Made by a program: the position numbers and the translations under genes. Below are positions 42,767 through 53,475 of a stretch of 64,000 nt of DNA, piece by piece. The stretch's first letter is position 1; every line of letters starts with the position of its first letter. Origin of the DNA: Aspidiotus rigidus (Eukaryota > Arthropoda > Insecta > Hemiptera > Diaspididae); contig JAVHKY010000016.1 in NCBI GenBank assembly GCA_035079385.1, positions 6,867,501-6,931,500 of the forward strand, given 5' to 3'. The notes under the pieces are model-generated. The model was not told where the DNA came from, ran no database searches, and was given only the letters and a program-made list of their open reading frames with translations.

Positions 42767-43646
42767 TCAATTTTGGACGTCCCGTTCAAACGCCGGACTC
42801 CACAGAGCTAGCCTATTTGGGTGGACCACTTTAAACTTTCTGTCCAGTTGGATGCGATAAATGACATCATTGATTCTCTTCACAACTGGCAGATCCTTCC
42901 CATTTGCACTGTAATTTTGGGTACTTCCCTTTCTTCCTCTGTGGGTTGTAGAACCACATCTTATCCCGAGGTTCAAACTTGGTTTCATCTGCACAGATGT
43001 CATAGCGTACCTTCATCTGGTCGCTAGCAACCTCTAAATTTTCTCTGACCAACTCATGTACCTGCTTAAGTCGGTTCTTCAGTTCTTGCGTAAATGGCTT
43101 GACTTCATGAGGTGGCTGTGGAGGGGTGCCCGGCTCTAAACCACACGGCAATCGAAGTTCTCTTCCAAAAATGATTTTTGCAGGTGTTTCCTTGGTGCTC
43201 TCATGGATTGAAGACCAATAGGCTAGCAGGAACAATGGAAGTAGCTTGTCCCAATTTCGCTGGTCACTATCAATTACTTTGGATAGGAATTAGTCTATTG
43301 TTTTGTCGAACCTCTCGACCATACCATCAGATTGTGGGTGGAGTGGTGTTGTACAAGTTTTCCTCAATCCCATCAGCTTAGCCACTTATCCAAATACCTG
43401 GGATTCAAAGTTTCTTCCCTGGTCTGCGTGTAACTCCACAGGTACTCCAAACCTTGAAATCCAGTTTTCCACTAACGCTGTTGCAACAGTGACGGCTTCA
43501 TAATTTGGCAGTGGGTAAGCATCCATCCATTTGATAAAAAATCTCCCACCACTAGAATATAACGATTACCTTGGTCAGTTTCTGGAAATGGTCCTGAGAT
43601 ATCTGCCGCAATCCGTTCAAAAGGGTATCCCATATCTCTCAAATGG
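42767..43646 (-). pseudogene. Gypsy-type integrase, C-terminal two thirds
   Basis: The frame begins at the DDE core (GYPFERIAADISGPFPETDQGNRYILVVGDF, first D). After a frameshift a later frame gives LAYWSSIHESTKETPAKIIFGRELRLPCG and a C-terminal part with DKMWFYNPQRKKGKYPKL and a final VKRINDVIYRIQLDRKFKVVHPNRLALW (chromo-like GPY/F region). Stop at 42767-42769, directly followed by the polypurine tract. Several frameshifts. The zinc-binding N-terminus is cut off at the 43647 junction. Confidence 0.75.
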
Positions 43647-44480
43647 TATTGTCTCTGAGGCACACGTAAATTGTTATAAGGCGTACGAGGGAGGTGCTTC
43701 TATGCTGTTGAAAATGGGCACAGCGCCAAAGTTAAGCAAGTATATGTGATAAACACGTTGCCTATGTAGAGCGCAGTTAAGGACGAAATTCTGCCATTGT
43801 ATTTGATGGGTACGGAGAAAATGTAAAGGGAAGCACAAAAGTTGCGGAACAAAAGCGCGCCAATACAGCCGCATCAATCGAACTGAGGTTATTGTCGGAT
43901 CAAAGACGCTCGTCACAATCAAACAAGATCAGTTTATGGCCAGCAATCGAATCAAGGAAAAACTTATCAATCTTCTCAAACAAAAATTTGAAGATAGAAA
44001 TAGAAAAGACTTTGTTAAGCAAGCTGAAGATGACGCGGATCTTCTGATAGTGCAGAGTGCCATTGATACTGCGTCTGCGGGAAGTTAAGTCGTGCTTGTT
44101 GAGGAGGATGTGGACTTGTTGGTGCCATCAGTCGCAAGCACTCCTCCCTCGTGCGACGACAAGATGATTTCCTGAAACCGTCTAGCGGAAACACTCTACC
44201 AAAGTTGTTTTCCATTAAAGAAATTCGCGAATAAAAACCTCATCTTGAAAATAATATATTATAATCGCGCATACGATGAGTGTATGTGATACCAAATCAG
44301 CGATTTATAAGAAAAGTAAAACGTCCTGTATCAACGTCCTACAGAAAGAAGAGCAGTCAAGTGTTGTGGACACATTTAACAATACGAGAAGCCAAAAAAA
44401 ACAGATTTTTGAAGCTGGTTGCCGATATTGTCTCACTCTATTTGGCGCTCAGAAGAAATAGATAAATGTTTTCACGATTA
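43647..44480 (+). pseudogene. GCDTTSA/CXC-type element protein, middle piece (copy 1)
   Basis: Different frames encode HVNCYKAYEGG, SAIVFDGYGENVKG (an I-V-F-D-G-Y motif), a run with KQAEDDADLLIVQSAIDTA, VVLVEEDVDLLV, and then the CDTKSAIYKKSK run (CDTTSA in copy 2) and EAGCRYCLTLFG. The acidic motifs FDG, DDADLL and EDVDLL have the spacing of a PIN/FEN-like nuclease fold, which is inference. The copy is frameshifted and contains stops. Confidence 0.6.
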
Positions 44481-44492
44481 TCGACATAAATT

Positions 44493-44828
44493 AGAAAAGA
44501 AAGCAAAGAAGAGTATTTTTCTGCACAGAATTTTATTTGAATATTTATTCAACGTTTCGGCCAATCTGGTGGCCTTCGTCAAGATAAGACGAGGCCACCA
44601 GATAAGGTCGTCGTTATTTAAATGACGGATTATTTAGATGTGTTCTAGCGCTTTACGCTTCAAGTACGCGTTTTCTCTACAGAGGAGGACCTCGGACCCC
44701 TCTTTAATGCTATGGTCGCTAGTAATTAGATGGTCCGCAAATGCCGATTCACCCATATTCTTCTTTTCCCACGCTTCCCACGTTCAGCGATTGTAATTTG
44801 CAGCTGACGGCCTGTCTCGCCGATCTCC
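44493..44828 (-). pseudogene. PLE fragment E, inserted in the long-TIR element
   Basis: The minus strand encodes a GIY-YIG remnant (IGETGRQLQI, a frameshifted E-H stretch, then SIKEGSEVLL-like) near 44650-44820. Its terminal region at 44493-44600 contains 'caacgtttcggcc' and 'ggtggccttcgtc', which is identical to the solo hairpin in copy 2 (56206-56420) and at the same site. It is cut at about 44828 by an inverted LINE fragment. Confidence 0.65.
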
Positions 44829-44829
44829 T

Positions 44830-45195
44830 CTCGACCAGTTGGATGGGGTCTTTCAGCCTAAGAAGCTACGACGCTAATTCAGACCACTACCTCTTGAAAG
44901 GTACATTTAAGGACAGCTCCCCGTGGAATAGAAAAGCAATAGCCAACAAAGGGTCTCGTCTTAACACTCGAGCAACCGACCATCCAATCAACAAATGGTT
45001 GTACATGAGAAGACTAGAGCTAACGAACAGTGAAGATAAGCAGCGAAGTTGAAGTAGAATGAAGAACATTACGAAAATAGTTTGGCAAGCAGCGGTAGAG
45101 AGTTTGGGAATGATTAGATGTAGAGAAGACAAAACTTTCTACGGCTGTGGGACGAAGAAGCAGAAAAGCTTGTTGAGGATAAATAAAAGGAGACT
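44830..45195 (+). pseudogene. LINE endonuclease C-terminal piece (plus strand)
   Basis: A plus-strand frame gives LRSYDANSDHYLLKGTFKD, the SDHYLV motif that ends AP-type endonuclease (EEP) domains of LINEs, followed by a linker with INKWLYMRRLELTNSEDK. The upstream half of the same domain lies in opposite orientation at 45257-45965, so the element has been inverted internally. Confidence 0.65.
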
Positions 45196-45256
45196 GCTCT
45201 GTTCTGGTCGATTTCAAATCAATTTTCGTAATTTCTCCGGTAATCTACTCAGTTTA

Positions 45257-45965
45257 ACTTTAAATCGACTTCAAATCGATGTTGACCTGGTTAAATACTC
45301 TGGTGTCAGTACACCTCTTCGCCAACCCTTCACTAGCCACTATGTAGTCGATCAGTGACTTGCTGCCTCTAGCACTCCATGGGTACATGTGATGTGCTTT
45401 GTGCCTGAAGAAAGTGTTCATTATTCTCAGTCCATGGAACTCGCCAAAATCCAATAACTTTTTTCCGTTTGAATTTCTTCCGTCTATGCCGAAGGACTAC
45501 CAAAACGTTCTCTTCCGACCTGGAGCATTGAGGTCTCCCGCGATGACAAAGTCTTCATGAGGATTGACTCGCTGGGTCGCTTTTTGTAATTCAACATAGA
45601 AAAGATTACTCGCGTCTCCTTTCCCCTCTTCTGGCGCGTAAACTCCGATTATGGTCAAGGACCTACCCTGCGTCTTTATTTTTACTAAAAGTATTCTTTC
45701 GCTCCATATTATTGTAGTGTTCAATTGCGTTCTCGTATTTCTTATTCACGTACATCATGAATCCACCTGCAGCTCTTCTGTCCTTATTCACTCCCGTTTG
45801 AATCACCGTGAATTTGCCAGCTTCATTCGTACCCTGGCCTTTCTTCTTTGTTTCGCTTATGACCGCTACATCGGCTTTCTGTTCTTCCAATGCTTTTTAA
45901 TTTCTTCCTCTTTACCATAAATTCCTCTTACGTGCCATGTTATGATTCTCAAAGTACCGTTAGCG
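45257..45965 (-). pseudogene. LINE AP-endonuclease domain, N-terminal part
   Basis: On the minus strand: LRIITWHVRGIYGKEEE near 45950-45905, then ADVAVISETKKKGQG (catalytic E), LTIIGVYAPEEGKGDASNLFYVEL, DFVIAGDLNAPGRK (GDLNA) and LIDYIVASEGL. These are the EEP endonuclease motifs of LINEs (RTE-like, as in 'craniofacial development protein 2-like' predictions). Two frameshifts. The enzyme nicks target DNA for reverse transcription. The C-terminal SDHYLL motif is at 44855-44880 on the other strand. Confidence 0.75.
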
Positions 45966-45969
45966 TGTG

Positions 45970-48900
45970 TTTTCTTTTCAAACAGGGGTACACCTCCGCC
46001 TGTGTTCCGGTTAGATCTACTTCCGAGGCTTCTATTATTTTTTCGAGTTTGTGATTATTCATCCCAGTCAGTTACCACCCAAAGGGGATATAGTACGGTA
46101 GTAGGGGCTCTACTTATGCTTCCGTACCGGCATGGTTTTATATTGGAGTGCCTTCTCCTAGGACAGCTGCGTTTCGGCACTTGAGGGAAAATTAATTTCG
46201 AACGTTGATCTACAGAAGGACAAAGAGGAGGTAGCTAGAGAAAAATGTGACGTCATCAATCGCGACTGGGACATTTGCATGATGCCGCGTGAGTCTTTCC
46301 CTGTTTTAGGTTGAACTTCGGTCAGTCGTTTGTCAGTCAAAAGTCAACCCTCCGCATTCCAGTGACTCAACATGTCCAGTAGAATGTAAATCCACACGGA
46401 ATAGCGCTAAAATTGCTTTCTTCTCTCATCAACTCGAAGAAATAAAACTAGAAGTCACGATGACTTGAATGTACGAGCGTCGCGTTGTATAATTAATTAA
46501 AAAGTTGGTGGAATTTTTCTAAGCAGAGATAAACTCGAAACTGTTGTCAAGATTGATATTCGACTAGTGAATGAAAATCGTTCGTTTTTCAATTCTTGTT
46601 ACCATAATTACTGTTCAAGTTGTCTACCGTTGAAGAGTCTTCCCTGAAGGATTAGATTCAGCTTATTTTCAACGTAATTTCTTCCACTCAAGAATATTGA
46701 AATTGACTGAGATACGCTGCTGCTGATTGCTGTGACATCATTTTCAACTGATGGGCAAATATTCACCCGCTCAATTATACAGCAGCCAATTTATAAACTA
46801 ATGAAAATCATATCGAAACTGTTCGACCATGAAACAGATCTTATTGATGGAGAAGAGGATAGTAGATTGACGATTTGGATGAAAATGAAATTCATAACCA
46901 ACCTTCCGTGTAATTTCAATTAGAGAGTCGAAAAGAAAAGGGACGAAAGAAAAACGTTGTATAAGAGATAATGCGGGAAAAGAAGAAAAGAAAAAATCTA
47001 TACCATAACTCAGCATCGAAGGCTTCGTCCACGCGGTCGTGGTATGCAGAAATGAATTGAAATATTTTAATAGAACGAGAACAAGAATATTTTTCTCTCT
47101 TATTTATTTTTGCACCGCTGTGGAATCCATTCGCCCGATATTTATACGCGTATACGCAGTTTTTAAGGAAGAAAGTTTTCAACAGAAGGAAATAAAGGGA
47201 ACGAGCGCGCACGGATAAGACGGACGAACTTACAGCAAGAAAAGAAAGTAAGAGTTATGAAAAATAAAGAGCGCCAATTTGTTGTGAGCGAGTAGTTTGT
47301 ACCGTGAAGAGAAGATATTTATTTATAAAGCGATCAAAAAGTTTACTGTGTACAGCCCGGTATATCGTGTAAAAGTACATAAAATACACGAGCGACAAAA
47401 AGCCGTTAGCACCCCCGCGAAAGTTTTTTTCTTTTTTTCTCCCCACTGTGACTTCTTAGATGTTCTTTATTCGCGGAATGAAGAGGACTTTATTTCGACA
47501 TCGGTGTCTTTGTGAGGATTACTCGCGAGAGAGCATGCAAATGTGAATGACTAGCTGCTGAGCATAATTTTAGTAGGGAACAGTTGTAAATACTGCGGGA
47601 CTTCCGGAAAACTTTACACCATCGACGACATTTCTTCGAGAGCTTTGTATCCCTGTTCTCGAATCCGAGTATTTAATTTGCAGACAAGTCATTCGTGAAG
47701 TATGTGCTCGAGGCTTTAAAGCGTTAAATCTCGCAGCAGAGCGTGGGTAAGCTATGGCCAGTAAATGGAATAGCATTGATTTGAATTTTCAATTCGCTAA
47801 AGTTTATCCTAGTATCAGTACAAATTCACTTTCTGACTCTTTATTTATTGAAGAGACGTAGAGATGGATTTCAGCTCAAGGAAAAGATGTAGCTTGTAAG
47901 GCTTCTTGATCAGCTGTTCTCTTTCTACTGAGTCTAAGGATACCTTCATAAGTGGCAAGCGTTTTTCAATAGCTCGAAGAAATGAAATTAGTGAGTTTAC
48001 AAAACAGCCGGGGGAGAGAGGTTATCTTGCGCAGTAACAGGGGACAACCACAGATACATGAAGCTGAGTATGGACTGAAAACTAAAATATTCTAAAAGAG
48101 TTGAAGAGCTATTAAGATTACACGACAATGAAGAACGGGGATTGTGAGAGAGGGAAAGTTGAGAAAGTAAATTCGAGGACGCTACAAGCTTACAAACATA
48201 GCCACTAAGGCCCACCGACGTATCGCGCTGGTAGGAAAAATCACAAGAAATTTTATCTGTTTTGCAAATAAGAATTGCTAGAGTACATCACCCATTCTGT
48301 TTCATTATTATGTCCATCTTACCAGCAGAAGCTTATCTACTCAGATGGTTTACGTTAGCCGAGAATATGGAAATTATCAAACCTATTTGTGCTTCACTCA
48401 TGGCGACAATCAGATTACACCCGGCATATTATTCTGCCATTCTTCTTGATACCTATCAAGTTTGTATATTATGGCATTATAATGAGATCTTCTTTGGAAA
48501 TGTGATTTTCAAATTAACGATCGTAATTTGAGTGTTAAATGTTAGGAGAAATATATGTGCCAGAACGCGACACGACGACAATCTATTGCCATGTCTAAGC
48601 ACGCGTTGACAATATAATGAAAACTGTCATTAACATTTGCTGGAAGGGTAAAGAAGGAAAGAAGAAAAAAAAAATCGTTTTCGTTAAAGCGCCGGCTGTA
48701 CACAGGTTGACATACGTGCGACGATGCTCGTTTTTGCACCATTTCTCGCTTGTTATTGACTTCGGGTTGTCATCGTCATCTCCTAATCACATCCCCATCG
48801 ACTTTCTCAATCGCCAATGAATAATAAATTATATAGAAGGCCGCGCAAGGACACAAGCTGAATCACAAGAGACATGTCAACGATCGGAGGCCCTGTACCT

Positions 48901-49050
48901 TTGCTTTTTGCCATTGCAAAATACAACTAAAGAAAATCATGTAAGGTACAAGCGAAGATAATGAGGTGGTACAAGAACTAGAATTCACTGTCGGAGGTAA
49001 CAAAATTGTATTACAAAAATGTTAAGAGCTATTACTCGACCTAACGAAGT
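45970..49050. other. No recognised feature
   Basis: Minus-strand frames up to about 46190 may be the leader of the LINE endonuclease ORF. Beyond that I see only short frames on both strands, A/T-rich runs, and no repeat shared with the window except a TGACGTCA at 46249-46256. This is the longest candidate stretch of host sequence. Confidence 0.4.
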
Positions 49051-49059
49051 TGTATCTCC

Positions 49060-49300
49060 CAATTGTTTTATCAATCTAAAATCAACTGCTCCGTTGTGTC
49101 GATTTGTAGTTTGTCTAGTAATTCTAGTTGGTCAAATTCAAATTAAGCTCAAATCGATTTCAATTTGGAGTTGATTTCGAGTGCGTTTCTCCTGGCATCG
49201 ACTGCTCTTTTGGGTCGATTTCTAGTCAATTTGTAATTCTCTGGTAATTTACGCTGATTGACTTCAAATCGACGTCGATCTACCGTTGCTTTGCAATTAA
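49060..49300. repeat. Second cluster of AAATCGAC / TCGATTT motifs
   Basis: 'gtgtcgatttgtag', 'caaatcgatttcaa', 'gggtcgatttctag' and 'cttcaaatcgacgtcgatc' occur within 240 bp, as at 27060-27790 and 45205-45290. The three loci also share 'ctgatt'/'tctggtaat' context, so this looks like a dispersed repeat family. Confidence 0.5.
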
Positions 49301-49650
49301 ATTATTCAGTGAATTACAGAAAGAACAAGCGAACACGGAGGTTTGCCTCCTAGAGTTGAGTATGGGCACCGCGTGAAGAACAGCCCCACACGTATACCGT
49401 ATACGAGGCATAACTCACCAGTACGAGCAGTACGCTGAGGAGAACGACGAGCTAACGTACCTTCGAACTCTCGGCGACACTATCGAAATAGCGTGAAATA
49501 TGTGAAGCAATAATAATCACTAATAATAAATGTGAATCATTACGGCTTGTCGTGTCGGAAAATTGAATGTCGGGGAAAAAACTGTCGGGCTTTTTTTCGG
49601 GAATTTTAAACAAAACGGTTTGGAAGTAACTCCTGACTAAGAAATCCAGG

Positions 49651-49662
49651 AACATTCAGGGA
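49651..49662. repeat. Target duplication of PLE copy B
   Basis: aacattcaggga occurs here and at 52640-52651 and exactly flanks the element, showing that the main copy and its inverted arm went in as one unit. Confidence 0.85.
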
Positions 49663-49764
49663 TAGAATCAATGCGTTTTTTAATTTTACGGTCATCCATC
49701 ATAGAGAAATATACTCAAAGAGAGTAACGAACAAATACAAGAACCGCACAATATTATCAACAGA

Positions 49765-49805
49765 CCGAGCGCTTTCGACTAAACAGTCATTCTCACGGTA
49801 TAGAA
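49765..49805 (-). ncRNA. Hammerhead-like motif in PLE copy B (main copy)
   Basis: Minus strand: GTGAGAA, T, stem GACT, loop gttt, stem AGTC, then GAAAGCGCTCG. The identical motif is in the inverted arm at 52546-52577 (stem 52554-52557 with 52562-52565, GAAA 52566-52569). The stem pairs differ from copy A and copy C but keep pairing. Confidence 0.4.
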
Positions 49806-49901
49806 AGCGACTGAACCCAACACCAACGAGAACAAAAAACAACGAACGAGGAGGTCATGACTGAACCAGCGAGTCATCGAAATGTGAATCATTCTCATAG
49901 A

Positions 49902-51778
49902 CTATAATTCAATCAATCCCTCCTCAGGAACGTACCTGTTCACCACGGTAATATCTTTAATATTTCGGTGACGATGAATTTCAATTTCTTCCAAAGCCAA
50001 GCGCCTAAAATAGGATTTTTCCCTGTGGAGGAGAACTTCGGATCCCTCTTTGAGGCTATGACCACATTCGATTAAGTGGTCAGCAAACGCCGACTCCCCT
50101 ACTTTTCTTTTTTCCCATGCTTTTCTATGTTCATCAACTCTACTTTTGAATTGACGGCTAGTCATCCCTATGTACACACTCGGGCAATCGCCACAGGCCA
50201 CCCTATAAACACCCTCCCTCTCGGCCATCGGAATCGGATCCTTTAACTTGACCAAGAGGCTCTTCACCGTATTGGTACTATAAAACGCCGGTCGGAAACC
50301 AAAGGGACGGAGGACACGGCTCACCTCCGAAGAAAACTTCCCCAAAAACGGCATCCTAATCCACCGTTTACGCCTCTCAAGATGCAACTGGCGGGGGAGG
50401 GAGGTAGTTGAATCCAGACTTTTTCTTGTAAGTCTCCTCCGGACCATGAGGTCAATGTCAGCTTTCACCTGATTCACTCTAGCCAAGTGCTTTATCGTCA
50501 CGAGTTCCTTATTAAACGCTACCTCACTCAAGGGGATCTGAGTGACGCGATGTATTAAACTATTAAATGTGGCAACTTTATGGGCAAAAGATACGAAAGA
50601 CGACCCGCGGATAGTAATATCGGTCGAAGTACTTTTTCGGTAAATACCGAAATCATGGACACCGTCAATGACGGATATGGTTATGTCCAAAAAATTTATA
50701 GATGAGCCGCCAACTTCAAGGGTGAACTTGATGGACGGATATAAACTATTTAAATAAGCGAGAAACTCACTAAGGAGCTCCGCGGGACCGGTCCACGCAC
50801 ACAATATGTCATCCACGTACCTATGCCAACAGAAAACGTGATTCAAAAACACCTGGCCCGAGGAAAACAGGTCGACCTCAAATTTAGACATAAAAACCTC
50901 CGAAATAAGAGAGCCTAAAGGGGAACCAATAGGGATCCCTACCTCCTCAGGGAACTCGAAATATTTATCATCGAACTTACAAAAATTAGGCGACCAACAG
51001 GCGTTTAAAAGGTCAAATAATTCACCAAATTCATTATGAGGGGTACCACAGTCTACGAGCAGTTTGCCTATTTGTTGCATAGTGGTGGCCTTGGGAATGT
51101 TAGGAAAAAGCCCAACGACATCAAACGAGCACAGAATTGAACCCGGAGGAAGGATTGTGTCCTTCAATTTTTCAGCCAGGGCGCTCGAATTCTTTACTGA
51201 ATAGGGAGACTCAACCTCCACACGAGCTTTGAACCATCCATCGAGGAACTTAGCGAGGGAGTATGTAGGGGAGGAAACGAACGAAACAACCGGCCGCATC
51301 GGCACATTTTCTTTGTGTACCTTCGGCAACCCGTAAAGGAGGGGAGGAGCGGGATTCGGCTCCAAGATAGCTTTCTTTAGAGATGGGCTCTTAATGATTA
51401 CCTCACTACCATTAATAAGTTTTCTAGCCTCTTTAACGAATTTCGGAAAATCGAAGAGGGGGGCCTCCTTAGCCCCACATTGGCCAAGTACATCGTAAAC
51501 CTTAGAGACGTAGGAAGCCTTATTCATCACTACGACGGCATTCCCTTTGTCAGCTTTGGTAATAACTAGCTTTTCCTCCTTAATCTTCCTCCTCAGACCC
51601 ACTATCAATTCGCTCCCTGCTTCACTTATGCGAGGGAGGGGGGTGTTACGAACAATTTCCGCACATTTTTTCTGGGTATTTACACCCGGGCCGATTTTTA
51701 TAGCTAAATCAGCTACAAAATTTGCCAACGTCTCCTGATTTTTTAGAGGGGGGAGCCCGAACTTCAATCCCTTCTCTA
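49902..51778 (-). CDS. PLE reverse transcriptase - GIY-YIG nuclease (copy B)
   Basis: One open frame of ~625 codons without stops. Order: N-terminal region LEKGLKFGLPPLKNQETLANF; LVITKADKGNAVVVM (about residue 75); PLLYGLPKVHK and SPTYSLAKFL; motif A CSFDVVGLFPNIP; GIPIGSPLGSLISEVF; catalytic HRYVDDILCAW (about residue 330); INFLDITIS; a TIKHLARVN linker; and GIY-YIG from about residue 530 (GVYRVACGDC, VYIGMTSRQ, RVDEHRKAW, SAFADHLIECGH). It ends EEGLIEL. The first ATG at 51800 lies in the fused arm, so the codons before LEKG are not native and the true N-terminus is missing. RT and nuclease residues are intact. It is a candidate for a functional but N-truncated protein. Confidence 0.88.
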
Positions 51779-51779
51779 G

Positions 51780-52639
51780 GAGTTTAATACATCGCCTCAC
51801 TCAGATCCCCTTGAGTGAGGTAGCGTTTAATAAGGAACTCGTGACGATAAAGCACTTGGCTAGAGTGAATCAGGTGAAAGTGGACATTGACCTCATGGTC
51901 CGGAGGAGACTTACAAGAAAAAGTCTGGATTCAACTACCTCCCTCCCCCGCCAGTTGCATCTTGAGAGGCGTAAACGGTGGATTAGGATGCCGTTTTTGG
52001 GGAAGTTTTCTTCGGAGGTGAGCCGTGTCCTCCGTCCCTTTGGTTTCCGACCGGCGTTTTATAGTACCAATACGGTGAAGAGCCTCTTGGTCAAGTTAAA
52101 GGATCCGATTCCGATGGCCGAGAGGGAGGGTGTTTATAGGGTGGCCTGTGGCGATTGCCCGAGTGTGTACATAGGGATGACTAGCCGTCAATTCAAAAGT
52201 AGAGTTGATGAACATAGAAAAGCATGGGAAAAAAGAAAAGTAGGGGAGTCGGCGTTTGCTGACCACTTAATCGAATGTGGTCATAGCCTCAAAGAGGGAT
52301 CCGAAGTTCTCCTCCACAGGGAAAAATCCTATTTTAGGCGCTTGGCTTTGGAAGAAATTGAAATTCATCGTCACCGAAATATTAAAGATATTACCGTGGT
52401 GAACAGGTACGTTCCTGAGGAGGGATTGATTGAATTATAGTCTATGAGAATGATTCACATTTCGATGACTCGCTGGTTCAGTCATGACCTCCTCGTTCGT
52501 TGTTTTTTGTTCTCGTTGGTGTTGGGTTCAGTCGCTTTCTATACCGTGAGAATGACTGTTTAGTCGAAAGCGCTCGGTCTGTTGATAATATTGTGCGGTT
52601 CTTGTATTTGTTCGTTACTCTCTTTGAGTATATTTCTCT
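51780..52639 (+). repeat. Inverted arm of PLE copy B
   Basis: Reverse complement of about 49704-50560. It encodes in plus orientation (51811-52440) the C-terminal 209 residues, from SEVAFNKELVTIKHLARVN to GLIEL, including a full GIY-YIG domain, then the 3' region with the hammerhead-like motif, stopping at the TSD. The joint with the main copy falls in 'gagtttaatacatcgc'. The arm lacks the ~40-bp tagaatcaat tail. Confidence 0.9.
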
Positions 52640-52779
52640 AACATTCAGGGACTTATGACAAACAGAATAGCAATCAGCGTTTCTCCATGAGCGCAGGTAT
52701 CCATGATGTATGGAACAGGAGATACTCACTATGGTATTGATGGGCGTAATTCAAAATATGATTAAGAAGGTTTACCTAT

Positions 52780-53400
52780 TACGGAAATTCTCAATTTAGT
52801 ATAAGCGAAATACACATGAAATTTAGCTAAAAAAGACAATCTTGGTAGAAAGCAGGAGTTTGTTGGAATGTGTCCTGATTTGTGTCAGAAACAACCGAAA
52901 AAAAGAACACCCTCAGAGTGGATGGGAAAATTTTCTGTGGCGCGTTTTAGCCCTCCAAATTTCGTTTTTTGTCAATATCTCGAAAAATACGCATCGCGAG
53001 GAAAAATTTCAAATTACAACAATTATTCCTCGTTGAATTTCTCATAAGTTCAACTATTCACCACCCAACTTCAGGCTAAATCCGTAGTCTAAAAATTTTG
53101 CCGAATGAGCGCTATTTTCGAAAATTCGTTGTAAATCACCGTATTTTCGTCGATAACTCTTAATTATCGACTTGTACAAAAAAATGTGTTGGTATAAAAA
53201 AGTTTCCTTGTAAAATTTTATACAACATGAACCATATGCGCATTAGTCTAGGCTAAAAATTCAGCCTCTACATACGCCTTAACTTGAAGTAGGTCTACAA
53301 ATCTTTTCCAACACAAACACTACGAACACGTATGATACATTCTCATACGACAGATTATACAACTTCTTCTTTTTTGATGTCATAAGTGAAAAAAAAAATT
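52780..53400 (+). repeat. Left terminal inverted repeat (~0.6 kb) of the long-TIR element
   Basis: The outer part is poorly conserved ('agtataagcgaaat' versus the inverse of 'gttcgcctatact'). The central and inner parts are well conserved up to 'cataagtgaaaaaaaa' at 53381-53398. Copy 1 keeps only the inner 245 bp (40661-40905). Confidence 0.75.
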
Positions 53401-53475
53401 AAATTACCATCAACTACCCGGGCCTGCAAGATAGGATCGATTGTTTACGATTTTCTGGCATAGCCAAATAAATGA

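Larger units (their letters stand above)
41137..43646 (-). mobile_element. Rearranged Gypsy-type fragment (pol 3' end - LTR - gag 5' part)
   Basis: Read on the minus strand, the order is integrase (43646-42767), polypurine tract (42770-42756), one LTR (42755 to about 42081), primer-binding site (42078-42061), then Gag (42013 to about 41157). That is the order of a tandem or circular form, not of a linear element: pol comes before, and gag after, a single LTR. At the other end, 41138-41157 (TGTGGCGTTCTGCATTGAAA) matches the start of the LTR (minus strand 42755-42736) but in opposite orientation. No TSD. It breaks the coding region of the long-TIR element. Confidence 0.75.
40661..44492 (+). mobile_element. 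Long-TIR DNA element, copy 1 (truncated and interrupted)
   Basis: The first 245 bp match the inner part of the left TIR of copy 2 (53160-53400; shared 'gcctctacatgcgcc', 'cttgaagtaggtctac'). Then 40910-41136 and 43647-44480 match the coding part of copy 2 (54896-55141 and 55139-56190). The 2.5-kb stretch between is a rearranged Gypsy-type fragment. The outer part of the left TIR is missing beyond the PLE C insertion, and the right end is lost where a PLE and a LINE endonuclease fragment follow. In copy 2 the element is nearly complete. Confidence 0.75.
49663..52639 (-). mobile_element. Penelope-like element copy B with a long inverted arm, nearly intact
   Basis: The element (2,977 bp) is flanked by a 12-bp TSD. 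On the minus strand it runs from the RT N-terminal region (51778) to the GIY-YIG end (49902) and a 3' region with a hammerhead-like motif. At the 5' end it is joined head to head to an inverted copy of its own last ~860 bp (51780-52639). The arms pair almost perfectly: one amino-acid change (A for V) in 209 residues. The left edge bears an extra ~40-bp tail starting tagaatcaat, which is also at the edge of copy A. High arm identity suggests recent insertion. Confidence 0.9.

Noticed and set aside
41137..43646. A normal Gypsy provirus
   Set aside because: Order is pol - LTR - gag on the minus strand with only one LTR and no TSD, so it cannot be a simple insertion.
44830..45965. Twin-priming inversion of a LINE
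   Set aside because: The inverted piece is the downstream part, whereas twin priming inverts the upstream part.
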